Source: Candida dubliniensis CD36 (Eukaryota > Ascomycota > Pichiomycetes > Serinales > Debaryomycetaceae). From it: 64,000 bases of DNA. Position 1 is the stretch's first letter, and each line of letters begins with the position of its first letter. The notes beneath the pieces are model-generated. The model was not told where the DNA came from, ran no database searches, and saw nothing but the letters and a program-made list of their open reading frames with translations. The translations under genes and the position numbers were made by a program. The stretch is from positions 1,364,001-1,428,000 of the forward strand of contig NC_012860.1 of the NCBI RefSeq assembly GCF_000026945.1, given 5' to 3'. Positions 34,136 through 45,383 of the stretch are shown here, piece by piece.

Positions 34136-36487
34136 ATGAGATCATCCATATTCACCAGTAATAATAATACGCCTCCACCTACGGGACCACGGCATAAAAA
34201 ACCCAACTCCAATAGTAACTCCAATTCTTATAATACTACAAAAAGATTACAATCCTCAAGTCCCTATATAAATAATTCAAAACCAAATACTCCGAATTTA
34301 AACTCAAACACAACTAAAACTTTAGAATCACCTGCATCAACAACGGCACAACAACAGCAGCAACCTCATGCCAACTCCAAACGACATAACCCAAATCAAA
34401 CATCCAACAATGGCAACAATTCATCGTGGAATTTGGACAATATGATTTCTCAATATAATAGCATAGGAGAATTGCCTCCATTATTATCACCAACACTACC
34501 TGATTCATTTGGTGATATTTCGACAGAACTTGACAAAGATGAAATAGCCATTACTAAAATCAATGACTTTCCCCATAATGATAACGCTAAAAAATTATCA
34601 GCACCTAAACCAACATATCCAATGCAAAGTAAACGAATGATCAATGATGTTGACAGTGATAATAATAGTTCTGATGACGATGTCCCAATACGGCAACTTA
34701 AACATCGTCGATTCACAGATGAACCCAAAATTTCAAATGGACCTAAACAAAAAGAAGATAGGAAAATTGATGATATGCCCTTATCGATGCTTTCTCCAAC
34801 TTTACCTTTGATGTTTCGAAATCTTAATCATGATTACAGTTCAATCAAGAAGGTAAATGCCCCACCATCACTTTCAACAACTCCAGTTAACAATGGACAT
34901 ACTACTAGTAATAGTTCGAAGCCAACAAATGGTTCGTCACCATCATTTTTCAATCTTCAAACCAAAGTGGGGACATTCAAATGGATTGATAAATCTAATG
35001 ATCCAAATAAGCCAAGATTCATACTACGAATGACAGTTAATAATAAAATGAAGTATAAGAAATATTTCAATAAAACAACTAGTCCTCTGCAATTAACTGG
35101 CTTTAAAATCAGTTCCACAAAAGATTATATTAATGATGAAGGTAGTAATGATGATAGTGATGTAGAAGAAGGAGGTAAAGAAGGCGAACTACAGGAGTTA
35201 CTTAGGAATCCAGAGAAGATTCGACTAGAATTTCCAGAGATGACGGATAAACGTAACTCTTTAATGAAGCAATTAATTGAAACAAGGGAGTCACTATTGA
35301 AAAAACAAGAATTGCGGGTACAACAACTCTCCGATCAAGTGAAACTTGTGAACGACTTACAGGCAGCCATAACTGAAAGGGATAATAAATTAAAGTATTT
35401 AGAACAGAAATTGAAACAACAAGAATTGCAAAAACCAACTGCAACTACTAATCCTAATGCTAAATCCACTAATAATGGTTTATCTCGAGAGATCACAATT
35501 TCTGATGAGACAATGAAACGTCAATTACAAAAATTAACTGAAGATATAATGAAAAAAGAATCTACTCAATCCTCAGAAGAACCACAATCATATTCATTTA
35601 AAAGAATTGATATAAACAAATTTATTACCCCTACAAATTCCCAAAAACCATTTGCAAATTTAAGTAGATCACAACGTGAAGATATTAAATTAGATTTACA
35701 AGATAAAAAATTACAATGGTTTCAATTATCTAAAATAGCACAACAAAAATCAAATGAATGTATCAATACCACCGCCGCCACTCTTAGTGGAACCGATGAT
35801 TTAGTATTATCAATGATCATACAAGTTGATGCATTTTTATTACGAATGGTATCCAATGATTTTGATGAACGAAGTAAAATCATATCGGGAGTTTTACCAA
35901 GTGAAAGATCATGGAAATTATTAGATCAAGATATTGAAAATTTTATTAATAAAATCGATACTTATTTAAAACAACAACAACAGCATTATCCTAATGACAA
36001 GATTTTCAATGATTTTTGTACAATTTTAAATTGCATAATGTTTCAAACACGAGCATTAATTATGAAACGAATCAATGGAATATTAACTTCAGTTATTCAA
36101 CTGTATATTGATAAAAAAAATTTAGATTTAAATTTAAAAATTATTGAATTACAACAATTATCAATAAACAATAATTTAAAAATTATGGAATTTTTCATGA
36201 ATTCAAATCCAAGTTATTTAAATCATATAATCCGAATAAGATTCCCCATGACTTGGAATAAAAAAAAATTAAATTTACAAACAGTACAATTGACTTATAA
36301 TTTAATGAAATTTGATGAAAATATTAAACCTAATTCACAAATCTATTATTTACCATTTGGTAATTATACTAATTTAAACGAATTAGCAGGGTTTTTATAT
36401 AATATAATTAATGAATTTATTGATATTTATAATAAAGTTAAAGGATCAAAGAAAATTAATTACATTCTACAAAGTGGTCAACAATAA
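34136..36487 (+). CDS. Unrecognised coiled-coil protein with duplicated LSPTLP motif
   Basis: Predicted 783 residues from MRSSIFTS; the frame extends nine bases upstream only to a TTG. The first about 270 residues are disordered and carry the motif LSPTLP twice (117-122 and 219-224), each after a hydrophobic/proline stretch. About 278-312 look beta-rich (GTFKWIDKSNDPNKPRFILR). An acidic patch and a coiled coil (about 360-430) follow, then about 240 residues of predicted helices (from LDLQDKKLQWFQLSKIA). Basic clusters (KHRRF) fit a nuclear protein. I cannot assign a family or function. Confidence 0.75.
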   Translation: MRSSIFTSNNNTPPPTGPRHKKPNSNSNSNSYNTTKRLQSSSPYINNSKPNTPNLNSNTTKTLESPASTTAQQQQQPHANSKRHNPNQTSNNGNNSSWNLDNMISQYNSIGELPPLLSPTLPDSFGDISTELDKDEIAITKINDFPHNDNAKKLSAPKPTYPMQSKRMINDVDSDNNSSDDDVPIRQLKHRRFTDEPKISNGPKQKEDRKIDDMPLSMLSPTLPLMFRNLNHDYSSIKKVNAPPSLSTTPVNNGHTTSNSSKPTNGSSPSFFNLQTKVGTFKWIDKSNDPNKPRFILRMTVNNKMKYKKYFNKTTSPLQLTGFKISSTKDYINDEGSNDDSDVEEGGKEGELQELLRNPEKIRLEFPEMTDKRNSLMKQLIETRESLLKKQELRVQQLSDQVKLVNDLQAAITERDNKLKYLEQKLKQQELQKPTATTNPNAKSTNNGLSREITISDETMKRQLQKLTEDIMKKESTQSSEEPQSYSFKRIDINKFITPTNSQKPFANLSRSQREDIKLDLQDKKLQWFQLSKIAQQKSNECINTTAATLSGTDDLVLSMIIQVDAFLLRMVSNDFDERSKIISGVLPSERSWKLLDQDIENFINKIDTYLKQQQQHYPNDKIFNDFCTILNCIMFQTRALIMKRINGILTSVIQLYIDKKNLDLNLKIIELQQLSINNNLKIMEFFMNSNPSYLNHIIRIRFPMTWNKKKLNLQTVQLTYNLMKFDENIKPNSQIYYLPFGNYTNLNELAGFLYNIINEFIDIYNKVKGSKKINYILQSGQQ

Positions 36488-36540
36488 AATGTATAGAAAC
36501 CTAACATCTAGATCAGAAAATAATTTTCATCTTTATAGTC

Positions 36541-36562
36541 ATATATATATATATATATATAT
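36541..36562. repeat. (AT)n run between convergent genes
   Basis: About 11 AT dinucleotides in the 96-bp gap between the stops at 36487 and 36584, where both transcripts probably end. Confidence 0.8.
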
Positions 36563-36583
36563 AACATAGAATGCACTCTTTAT

Positions 36584-38698
36584 TCAATTCATATACTTAT
36601 CTTTATAAATCCAACTATTCCCAATTGATTTAACTCCAAATATTTCACTTAATCTTAACCAACCAGCAGCTTTAGTTAAATCTTTTTTCCGATTTTTCGT
36701 TTTATTACACCAAATTTCTCCCAATTGAACCATTGAATCAATATACCCCATTGACCCAGCTTTGGAAAGACAATTAATCCCATTAGTTTCATCTTTATGG
36801 GCCACCCCCCATCCATTAATTAAATAATTACCTAATTCATGATAACTAGCAGCTACTACATCCCCCTTAATTTTCGATATATTAATCACTTTAACTATTT
36901 GATTCTTTGTTAAAGCTTTGAAAATAGGGTATAAAATTAACGGATCTTGGCCATTCTTATGAGGATCTTTATCCACAGTATTAGTCAAATTTTTCATAAT
37001 TAATTTAATTAAATCTTCTATCGTTAATGCATTCAATTTTTCAATAACTAATGAAATATTCGTCAGATTAATATGCAGGGAACTCAATAATATACATTTA
37101 GTTAACCATTTTATTGAATGACGATAATTTTGTTTGACTCCTTGACCAAATTTAAGTGCCATAGCATATAAAAACATGGCTCGTGGATAATTATATGGTT
37201 CATTAGCAGCAATTTGTAATTGATATGATGCCTCTCGATGATTACCTAAGCCTCTCAATTCCATAGCATAATTCGTACGTGATTCAGCATTAGGACTACC
37301 ACCATTATCTTTATTTGATAAACTGTTCACGCTACGAGCACTAAAAATTGTTGATCCGGAATCAATCGAATCATTCAGATGATTATTCAAGGTGTTGCTG
37401 TTGGTGCTATCAGATCGAGATCTAAGTTGAGAATCAGTTTGTGCCTGATCAAACACATCATTTGTTTCTGTATTGTTTCTTAATGAAGGTGCTGATGGAG
37501 TTCTTGTCACCATTGAAGGTTTATTATTCATTGGTTTCATCGAGTTTGATTTCTGGATAGGTTTCATCGAATTTGATCTCATGGCCGTATTATCATCATT
37601 TAGATTGGAAAACCCATGATGTCCATTAGATTCCAAACCATTGCCCAGTGATGATGGCTGCATAGTGGGTGACAAAGTAGGTGATTGTTCTAAAGATGAT
37701 CGTCCAAGTGATTCAGAGGAATGTGCTGGTGATGCTGTAAAAGAATTTTTCGATGTTGCACTTGTTGGAGTTATTGAAGGGAGGGGTGGTGGTGGTACGT
37801 CTTCATTTGAATCAAGATATCTTATTTCTGGAACAACAGATTTACGAGTATCCAATTTCTTTAATGATGCCATGTCTGATTTAATAGTCTCAGTTGAATT
37901 ATTAGTATTTCTGAAAACTAGATTCATTGGGACATGTTTTAAATGAGCTGGTGCTTGTTGTGGGGTTTGAATAGGACCACTTTCACTTTTTTGTATTGGT
38001 CTTTGCACTGATTGCATTAGATTAGGTGCTTCATCTATTCGTTGAAGATGATGTTTCCCTGGAGGATGTCTTTGTGATACCACTGATCGTAGTTGTGGTT
38101 GTGATTGATCTCGTCGTGATATGCTGCTTTGGGTATTTTGTTGGTTTTTCAATCCACGTATATCAGCTAAATTGTTCACTGGTTGAATAGGTAAAATCTT
38201 ATTTGATTGTTTCGGTTGTTGTATTGACTTGTGGCGATGGTCTAATTCTAGTCTATCTAATAATCTTCCCGTAGTCTGAATAGATGCCATACTTTCTCGT
38301 TTATCGGTTAAAGTGTAAGTATCACTATCACTTTCAAAACGTTCAGTATCTTCATTGTCATCGTCGTCATCTTCAAGACCTAATCTATCTAATAGTCTTC
38401 CACTGGTGCTTACTGAATCAAAAGAATATATACTTTCTCTATCCATATCAATATGGTTAATTAATTGTTGAGAAATTGGAGAAGTATGATTTGAATGAGT
38501 GTTGGCTTGAGGAGAATCTGGATCTGAATCAAAGTTAGAAGATTGAGTAGCAGTAAATGTATTCCTCTTTTGGAATTCGCTCGACAATACTCGGTTGATA
38601 TCCTCTGTAGGATTTGGTGATGGAGAAGTAGGGTAATTTCTGATGGGTGATTCTTCAAATGAAAATCTATCTTCATTATTATTATTTAGGTCCGACAT
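36584..38698 (-). CDS. DSF2: Sel1-repeat protein, Dsf2/Nif1-like
   Basis: Predicted 704 residues from MSDLNNNN; I recall S. cerevisiae Dsf2 as of similar size. Residues 1-460 are disordered and Ser-rich. The C-terminal about 225 residues contain Sel1-type helical repeats (NYAMELRGLGNHREASYQL, PRAMFLYAMALKFGQGV, ASYHELGNYLINGWGV, GSMGYIDSMVQLGEIW). A short element is duplicated near the N-terminus: RESIYS...GRLLDRL at 87-106 and RESMAS...GRLLDRL at 134-150. NSMKP is also repeated in tandem. Related proteins are bud-neck or cell-cycle-linked; the exact role is inferred and the symbol is tentative. Confidence 0.7.
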   Translation of the reverse strand: MSDLNNNNEDRFSFEESPIRNYPTSPSPNPTEDINRVLSSEFQKRNTFTATQSSNFDSDPDSPQANTHSNHTSPISQQLINHIDMDRESIYSFDSVSTSGRLLDRLGLEDDDDDNEDTERFESDSDTYTLTDKRESMASIQTTGRLLDRLELDHRHKSIQQPKQSNKILPIQPVNNLADIRGLKNQQNTQSSISRRDQSQPQLRSVVSQRHPPGKHHLQRIDEAPNLMQSVQRPIQKSESGPIQTPQQAPAHLKHVPMNLVFRNTNNSTETIKSDMASLKKLDTRKSVVPEIRYLDSNEDVPPPPLPSITPTSATSKNSFTASPAHSSESLGRSSLEQSPTLSPTMQPSSLGNGLESNGHHGFSNLNDDNTAMRSNSMKPIQKSNSMKPMNNKPSMVTRTPSAPSLRNNTETNDVFDQAQTDSQLRSRSDSTNSNTLNNHLNDSIDSGSTIFSARSVNSLSNKDNGGSPNAESRTNYAMELRGLGNHREASYQLQIAANEPYNYPRAMFLYAMALKFGQGVKQNYRHSIKWLTKCILLSSLHINLTNISLVIEKLNALTIEDLIKLIMKNLTNTVDKDPHKNGQDPLILYPIFKALTKNQIVKVINISKIKGDVVAASYHELGNYLINGWGVAHKDETNGINCLSKAGSMGYIDSMVQLGEIWCNKTKNRKKDLTKAAGWLRLSEIFGVKSIGNSWIYKDKYMN

Positions 38699-40244
38699 TT
38701 TTCTCTTTTTCTTTTCTAGATCCCCTTATTTGGTTATTTCGTTGTTGTTTCAACTTAAGTTAAGAAAGGAGAAAGCGTGTTAAGAAATGGTACAGCTGCC
38801 AGAGAGGAGACACGTAAAAAACAAACAAAAACAAATAAACAGTTGTTTCAAATCAAAATTTTCTCAAAAAATGTGTTTGAATGGAAATAATCGATTCTAT
38901 TTTTTTTTTTGTCTCTCTCTCTCTCGTTGTTATTGTTGTTGTTGTTAGTGATGTGGTAAATTTTCTCTCTATTTTTTTTTTAGTGTGTGTACAGTTTATT
39001 GTGTTCCTGAATATTCTCTAAAATTAAATAACGTTGTCTCGGTTTGTTCTTTCTAATTCTTTTGAATTGTTAACAGGCTTATAGATTATACTTCAACTTT
39101 CTTATTAGTATGTGTGTATGTATTGTAGGACAGGTTGTATTCGAAAATCTTGGTGTAAAACTAAAGGAGGGAGAAATGGGGAGCCAAGTAGAAGGGAGCG
39201 AAAGAATGAATCAATCCTTAAGTGGGGCGATGGACCGCAGAGACGACGTGGAACCTTCACACCAAAATCAATCAATGAATCAACCAATAATAATAATTTT
39301 AGTCGTTCTAACTTCAATCCACAAAAATTCAAACCTCAATGCCAGTCGTGCAACAAATACAATACACTCAAATGAATTTGAAGATTATATAAACCAACTG
39401 ATAAAAATCCCCCCATAAGATATATGGACATATACAATCTTTGCTATTGACCAGTCTTGATGAAAAGCAAAAGCAAAAGAATTGAATTGAATTAAACAAA
39501 AAAAGGAGAAAAAGGAATAGGTAGAACATTTATCTATTTTTACAACCAATATCATTTTACTCCTATTATTATTATTATAACTCTAAATCTCTCTTTTTAC
39601 ACGAAAGGACAGAACTCCCGCCCTTCCCCCCTTCAACTTAACTTAACTTTTATATATCAGAGTGAACAAAAGCCACTAGACAATTTAAGTATTGACCAAC
39701 AATGATAAAACGCATGAAGCTTGGTACTTATGTAACTTGGTGCAACTATTACAAACGGTATAATTTACTTTCATTCAACTTTTCAAGGAGAAAAAGGGTT
39801 GGAAAATTGACCATGATGACGATGATGTAATGTGGAAAATTACATAGCAATAACACATAAGGTGGAATCCTAGATGATGATGATGCTTTAATCGGCGTTG
39901 TAATGACAAAAATTGCGTATTAGTTAAATTACTGGCATAACAATGGATTTGGTATGTGCTATTTATGAGAACTTTTGTGCATCAATTGGAGGGTTGAATA
40001 CTACTTACAGTTACAAGAGAGGATGTTTCCATTCGAAAGGTGATGTCTATCTATTCAGCTTGCATTTCTGTTACCAAACAATTAGCCCCTTGATATCCCT
40101 ACTGATAAATTATACTTTAAAAATCACAGAGTAACTAACACAAGGCTTTTTCTTACTCGTTTTAGAACTTAAATATAGTTTATTCTTTATTTAGATAATA
40201 ATGATAAGAGATCGCTAAACCTAAGCATACTTTTTTTTTCAAAC
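38699..40244. other. 1.5-kb intergenic region
   Basis: Promoter of the DSF2-like gene on one side and the 3' flank of the next - strand gene on the other. No gene supported. A GC-richer patch (about 39110-39420) has overlapping open frames of 75, 87 and 102 codons, none with recognisable features. A TCTC run and TTG repeats lie near 38911-38950. Confidence 0.6.
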
Positions 40245-41603
40245 TCACTCATTATCAGCTAGTTTCACATTTTTCAACGTATCCGTTTTCATGTTTTTCT
40301 TGTCATAAGAAGGACTTGGATTACTCCACCCATTGACGTAATCAAAGTTAGTTTTGCTCCAATAAGCAAATGGATAGGTGGGCTGAGTTTTCAATGGTGT
40401 TTCATCATTAATAATCCCAAGTTTATATTGTCTAGCAATTAATTTATCAAGATATTCAGCAAGATGATCTCTAATAAATGGAAAATTTTTATATTTTAAA
40501 ATATCTTCTGGACCTTCATACAATATTTTTTTCAAAAGTGATGGGATCATTGGTTCATCTTTCATTTCTTCAATAGAATAAAAAACTGGATGATTAGTGA
40601 AAATAATAACATTTGATTTAGGCAATCTTCTTAAAGTTTGTCTTTCAACACGAACATTAAATTCCTTAGGATCAGTAGATTTCATTTCTGCTTCTAAATT
40701 TGGTTTAAATTCTGGACGTTGATAAATGTTATTTACTTTTAATTTGACATCCCATGTAATATACCAACTTGCTCTTTCTACTGGATCATTTGATTTCATT
40801 CTATCAAACCATCTCTCCATTGATTTTTTCAATTTCTCTTTATAATATGGCACATCTGCATGTATAGTATCGATATGATGACCAATTTTCTCATCAATGC
40901 CAAAAGATCCACCAGGGAAGGGAACTGCAGCACCAACAAGATAATGTAATCCATCGTTAGGATTCTTTTTCACAACATAGAAATCTTCTTTGGCCAATTT
41001 AGAAACATAAACTAAAGGTGATTCTTTTAACGGCAAAGTCATATCTAATATTTCTTTAGTGATTTCATTACGAATAATCTTACCGTCGCCAGCTTTACCT
41101 TTTTCATAATTACCATTTTTCAAAACTGTAAATAACAAAGGATATCTTGCAATCAAATGATTTGTAACCGTTTCCATCAATTCAAAACAACCATCATAAC
41201 CTTCAGGTAACATATCAAAGTTTTGCTTACCATATTTATGTCTAATTCTTTCCTTTTCTTTAATATAATGCATGTAGTATTTGTCCATGTCCAACCAATG
41301 ATTAATATCTAATTTGAAAATGGACATAGTTTGATGATAAGGCCATCTAAATGGTCTCCATGGTCTATCATCATAATTTGAAACTTCTTCAGGAGTAATC
41401 ATCAATGGAGTTGGATCAGGTAATGGTTCATTTGATCCATACCCAGAAGAAGAAGAAGAAGCAACTTTTTTTTCAGCATCAATAACTGGTTGTTTTTTAG
41501 TTGTGGCCTTGAATGCTCTATAAAAAATTGCATTCAATTGCTTATAGGATAATAATAGGAATGAAACCCCAAGAAATAATAATACGAAGCCAGCTTCAAT
41601 CAT
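40245..41603 (-). CDS. Membrane-anchored DUF3445/HDOD-like protein
   Basis: Predicted 452 residues, starting at the ATG at 41603 (MIEAGFVLLF); the frame is open 87 nt further only from a TTG. One N-terminal membrane anchor (about 4-24) precedes a large soluble domain. RPFRWPYHQTMSIFKLD, AVPFPGGSFGIDEKIGHHIDTIHADVP, ERASWYITWD and RQTLRRLPKS fit the fungal DUF3445 family, called heme-dependent oxidative N-demethylase-like. A redox enzyme at the ER or another membrane is plausible by family only; I cannot identify the heme ligands with certainty. Confidence 0.75.
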   Translation of the reverse strand: MIEAGFVLLFLGVSFLLLSYKQLNAIFYRAFKATTKKQPVIDAEKKVASSSSSGYGSNEPLPDPTPLMITPEEVSNYDDRPWRPFRWPYHQTMSIFKLDINHWLDMDKYYMHYIKEKERIRHKYGKQNFDMLPEGYDGCFELMETVTNHLIARYPLLFTVLKNGNYEKGKAGDGKIIRNEITKEILDMTLPLKESPLVYVSKLAKEDFYVVKKNPNDGLHYLVGAAVPFPGGSFGIDEKIGHHIDTIHADVPYYKEKLKKSMERWFDRMKSNDPVERASWYITWDVKLKVNNIYQRPEFKPNLEAEMKSTDPKEFNVRVERQTLRRLPKSNVIIFTNHPVFYSIEEMKDEPMIPSLLKKILYEGPEDILKYKNFPFIRDHLAEYLDKLIARQYKLGIINDETPLKTQPTYPFAYWSKTNFDYVNGWSNPSPSYDKKNMKTDTLKNVKLADNE

Positions 41604-42349
41604 TGTTTGATGTATATATATGGTTGTGGAAATACATTTTCTTGCAATATATAAACTAGTATTTGAATGTATATTTATATTTAGTTGCAAATGAGGAGGA
41701 TGTTGGTGTTATCAATAATCAAAAACAAGAAATCAGGAAAATGTATTCGAATTTAGCAAAAATAACAAGGAGCATGAAACAAGGAAAGGCAAAATAAAAA
41801 GAGGAGGTGGTGGTGGTGGTGGTTAGAATACTTATCTGGTCACACACATATCATTCCTTCTTATCAATATACTTTTTATCGTTGTTCTATTATTGCAAGG
41901 GCTGCACATAACCAACCCAACAGGTGAAATTAAGTTCTCAGGAAATTTGCACCTAAATAGGTAACATGACACAAAACCAACTTCCAGTTCCAAAAAGAAA
42001 TCAAAGGTTTGTAATTGATAAGCATTTTAAAGTCATGTTTATGTATTTACGTTAATTTATTATTATCATTGCTATAATTTATTCCTCCTTGATATTTACC
42101 AAAAAAAACTGACTCAGTTACTTATATTATTTGGCTTATTCTTGGAGAGGTTTACACTACTAACTTAATGATTGCGAGAATGTATTAGTACGCGCCAGCT
42201 ATGTACAAACAACAGAAAGATATCAGATCAATTGACAAGACATCAACCAAGAACTTGATTTTTTAAAGCCGTTTTCGGTAAATCTTTTAGACACGAAACT
42301 TTTATTGGCACCTTCCCAATACTAGCAAAAACCTATTCTATGTGTTCCA
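41604..42349. other. Intergenic region
   Basis: 746 bp between two - strand genes, serving as promoter for the DUF3445-like gene. It contains a GGT run near 41806-41824. Nothing else recognised. Confidence 0.6.
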
Positions 42350-44968
42350 CTAATCATCTTTCTTGAATCTTTTTAGCAGTATCATTAATCTTTCTATATA
42401 CATGTGTAGTTCCTCTCGATGATTAAAATAAAGTAGCCCAATGTATTGGTTAAACATCTGGGCAAGAGTGACAAGTTCTAAATATTCGTTACGACATCGA
42501 TATTCAATTAAGGATTTGTATTTTTCACCATATTGGCCATCAAATGGTTGTAAAAGTCCTGTGGCCAAACAAACATCTTTTTTGAATATTTTGTTGGTAC
42601 AAATATCGTTATATTTACATGATCCCAATTTATACAACATTAAGTAATTGAAATATGCTCCTCCTATCTCAGCTTGTTTTGAAATATTCTCGTAAGTTGA
42701 CTTCAATTTTGGAAATTCGATATTCTTATAGAAACTCTTCATAAACCCTAAAAATATATAATAATTAATCAAATACAATTTTTCTGATGGACGGAAATTA
42801 ATTCTTGGAAGTATGATCAGACTAGGATCAATTTCAGATTCGTCAACATTTTCCAAAGATTTTGGATTAAGGGATATTGGCGGGAGTTTTTGTAGAAATT
42901 TTTCTGATGTTGATAGATCATTTAAAGCTTTTTTAGATACTCTTTTTTCAATTCCTGTAATACCAATAGAATCTATTAAAATCTTACTAAACTTTTCATT
43001 TTCTCCTAAATTATTCCCTTTAACAATTATTCCAATTTTAATTAATTGAGATGTAGTGATTGATCTTAAAATTAAACGGTTTAAAAAAATATATTGATCC
43101 TTTTCCCGGTCTATATGTTCTTTGGCACATGAATATTTGAGAAACATCAATCCTAATTTGTGTGCAAACTCTTTATCGGTTTCTTCAATAGAAACCTTTT
43201 CCAAGTATTTATCAAGTTTGTTGGTCGATACTTTGATTTTAGAAAAGGCATAATTGAATGTTTGTAATTTAAATTCTTTGAAAAAACTCTCTAATGATGC
43301 AAGATCAAGTTGTTTAATCATTTTAATTAATTTCAATATCAAATCATTTGTCCATGTTAATTTCTGTGCTTCTGACATACATCCGAATAATTTGTCAAAA
43401 TTATCTACTTGCAAATAATCTTGAAGGTATATTTTAAAAGACTCGCTAGTCAAAATTTCTTTCATAATCTCTTGTTGTGGTTTGAATTGCTTCGATAAAT
43501 GTTTTAGAATTGCCAAATTGATAAAATGGGTATATTTCATACCACCAACATATTGATTATCTCGAATAGATCGTCCAAGTTTACTCCATACTGTATCCAG
43601 TAAAAGTATTCTGTTGATCAAATTATTATTAATCACAGGGGTTGTTAACTGATAAGGATTTGCTATGGGTCTAGTCTTATTGGCAATTATTGGCAATTTT
43701 ATATCTGAATTGTTGAATAACTTGACCATTTTAAGCTTGGTATCTTTATCAAAAACAGGATCTACTCCAACAAACTTGGCACCCATGTTATAGTCTTGAC
43801 GTATAAAATAACCTAATAGTATCTTACTTCTTTCATTCAACTTCGAGTACTTAATATCCATTGGATCCTTTTCATTTAATTGAGAATAAGATAATATTAT
43901 TGAATTTAAAGTTTGATCAGCTATTTCTAAATGTTTAGCTCTTTTACCAAATGCAGCTTTTTCTAAACTAGCCTTTATATTGAAATTTATTTTGTCTTTC
44001 CCTTCTGCTTTAATTTGCTTTCTATAGGCAAACTGTTGGAGACTTTGTATACTTTTCTTTGAGAGACCTCCATTTATTAACGACATAACCCCCAAATATT
44101 GTAAAAGTACATTCATACTATTAGTATCTAACATCAATTCAACTAATCTTTGTCTGTCTTTGTGTTTAATAATTCTAGGAAATCCACAAGCTCTCAATAC
44201 TGCTCGTGGAGCAAACCTGTCAATAGGTGAATCAAACAATATTTGGTGATATGCCAATGACGATTTCCCCAACTTTCTGAGTTGGTTCAAATACTGACTA
44301 ATTTCATTACCTTCATATGGCTGATTAAATAATATTTGATAGACTGTGCTTAAAGACAGATCATCACCAGCTAATAGCATAGGGTTGAATTTCATAAACT
44401 GTTTCAATTTATCCAATTCAATCAAGTCATTAAATGAAGGAATAATATCGGCTTTTTTCGAACCTTCAGTTTCAAAGATCATAGATAAATCTACCAATTC
44501 ACTATTGGAAAATATGGGGAATAAAAAATCAAAGTCATCGAAAAATTTGGTTGAATCGGGTATATACACTTCAGGTAGCTTATCTTCTGATATTCTCTGT
44601 TTCTGCTGTACTATCCAATTATCTGGAGCATATGGTTTCCCAAATTGATATAAGGCATTCTGGTAGTCTTCGTATGCTGTTTGTAGTTCTGTGCTCCCTT
44701 GAATTGATAAAGTATTTGGTGGGTTGTTGATTTGAGTCTCGTTTGATGTCTCTTGTTTGGGAAACCTTTGTAATACTTTTCGAGTTGTTGACTGATATTT
44801 TTTATCACCAATTCCAGGGTATAAAAGATTTAGAGCAACATGGATCCTCGTTATATCAGCTTCGTCAGTTGATGTGTAAGATAGATGTCTAACTACTCTT
44901 GATGGTAATTGATGTCTTGTAAGTGGTCTGACACGTCGTATAAAATTACCTACAGATGCTCGGGACAT
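42350..44968 (-). CDS. Large probable mitochondrial helical protein
   Basis: Predicted 872 residues. The N-terminus MSRASVGNFIRRVRPLTRHQ is Arg/Ser-rich and without acidic residues, as in a mitochondrial targeting sequence. The rest is mostly helical, Lys/Leu/Asn-rich, without transmembrane spans or catalytic motifs I can see. The overall look resembles fungal mitochondrial RNA-processing or translation-activator proteins such as Sov1, Rmd9 or the fungal PPR-like group. I cannot choose between them, and the function stays unknown. Confidence 0.65.
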   Translation of the reverse strand: MSRASVGNFIRRVRPLTRHQLPSRVVRHLSYTSTDEADITRIHVALNLLYPGIGDKKYQSTTRKVLQRFPKQETSNETQINNPPNTLSIQGSTELQTAYEDYQNALYQFGKPYAPDNWIVQQKQRISEDKLPEVYIPDSTKFFDDFDFLFPIFSNSELVDLSMIFETEGSKKADIIPSFNDLIELDKLKQFMKFNPMLLAGDDLSLSTVYQILFNQPYEGNEISQYLNQLRKLGKSSLAYHQILFDSPIDRFAPRAVLRACGFPRIIKHKDRQRLVELMLDTNSMNVLLQYLGVMSLINGGLSKKSIQSLQQFAYRKQIKAEGKDKINFNIKASLEKAAFGKRAKHLEIADQTLNSIILSYSQLNEKDPMDIKYSKLNERSKILLGYFIRQDYNMGAKFVGVDPVFDKDTKLKMVKLFNNSDIKLPIIANKTRPIANPYQLTTPVINNNLINRILLLDTVWSKLGRSIRDNQYVGGMKYTHFINLAILKHLSKQFKPQQEIMKEILTSESFKIYLQDYLQVDNFDKLFGCMSEAQKLTWTNDLILKLIKMIKQLDLASLESFFKEFKLQTFNYAFSKIKVSTNKLDKYLEKVSIEETDKEFAHKLGLMFLKYSCAKEHIDREKDQYIFLNRLILRSITTSQLIKIGIIVKGNNLGENEKFSKILIDSIGITGIEKRVSKKALNDLSTSEKFLQKLPPISLNPKSLENVDESEIDPSLIILPRINFRPSEKLYLINYYIFLGFMKSFYKNIEFPKLKSTYENISKQAEIGGAYFNYLMLYKLGSCKYNDICTNKIFKKDVCLATGLLQPFDGQYGEKYKSLIEYRCRNEYLELVTLAQMFNQYIGLLYFNHREELHMYIERLMILLKRFKKDD

Positions 44969-45383
44969 TTGCTAAAGCATTTATAAGCACCTGGTTAAAC
45001 TTTGAAAACTTCAGAATAGTTTGGATTGGATGATCAATGGTGTCCAAAGAGAAAGAAAGGATGTTTAGATTAATATTATTATTTTTTTTTCATTGAGCTC
45101 ATGCGTTCTCTCCATCACAAGTCGTGCTAAGGATGGCCATTCATCGACATGTTCTACGCCTAATGCACACCGACATTTACGCCAGATATTGAATATCCTT
45201 TTTACATCATTTTCTGTTGTTTTTTTTTTTGTTTCTTTACATTATGTATATATTAATTTTATACAACCATTGCAATGCATTTTAATAAATGAATAGAATA
45301 CAGATAATAGTTTTATTTCACACACTCTCTTTCATTTCCTCCCCTTAATACCAAAAACTATAAAAAGTAAATGGTAAACGAAA
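44969..45383. other. Intergenic region
   Basis: 415 bp between the mitochondrial-protein ATG and the RPS14 stop, both on the - strand. Short frames only; nothing recognised. Confidence 0.6.

Noticed and set aside
39105..39418. Overlapping frames of 75, 87 and 102 codons on both strands
   Set aside because: A GC-richer patch with few stop codons explains all three; none looks like a protein family and they exclude each other.
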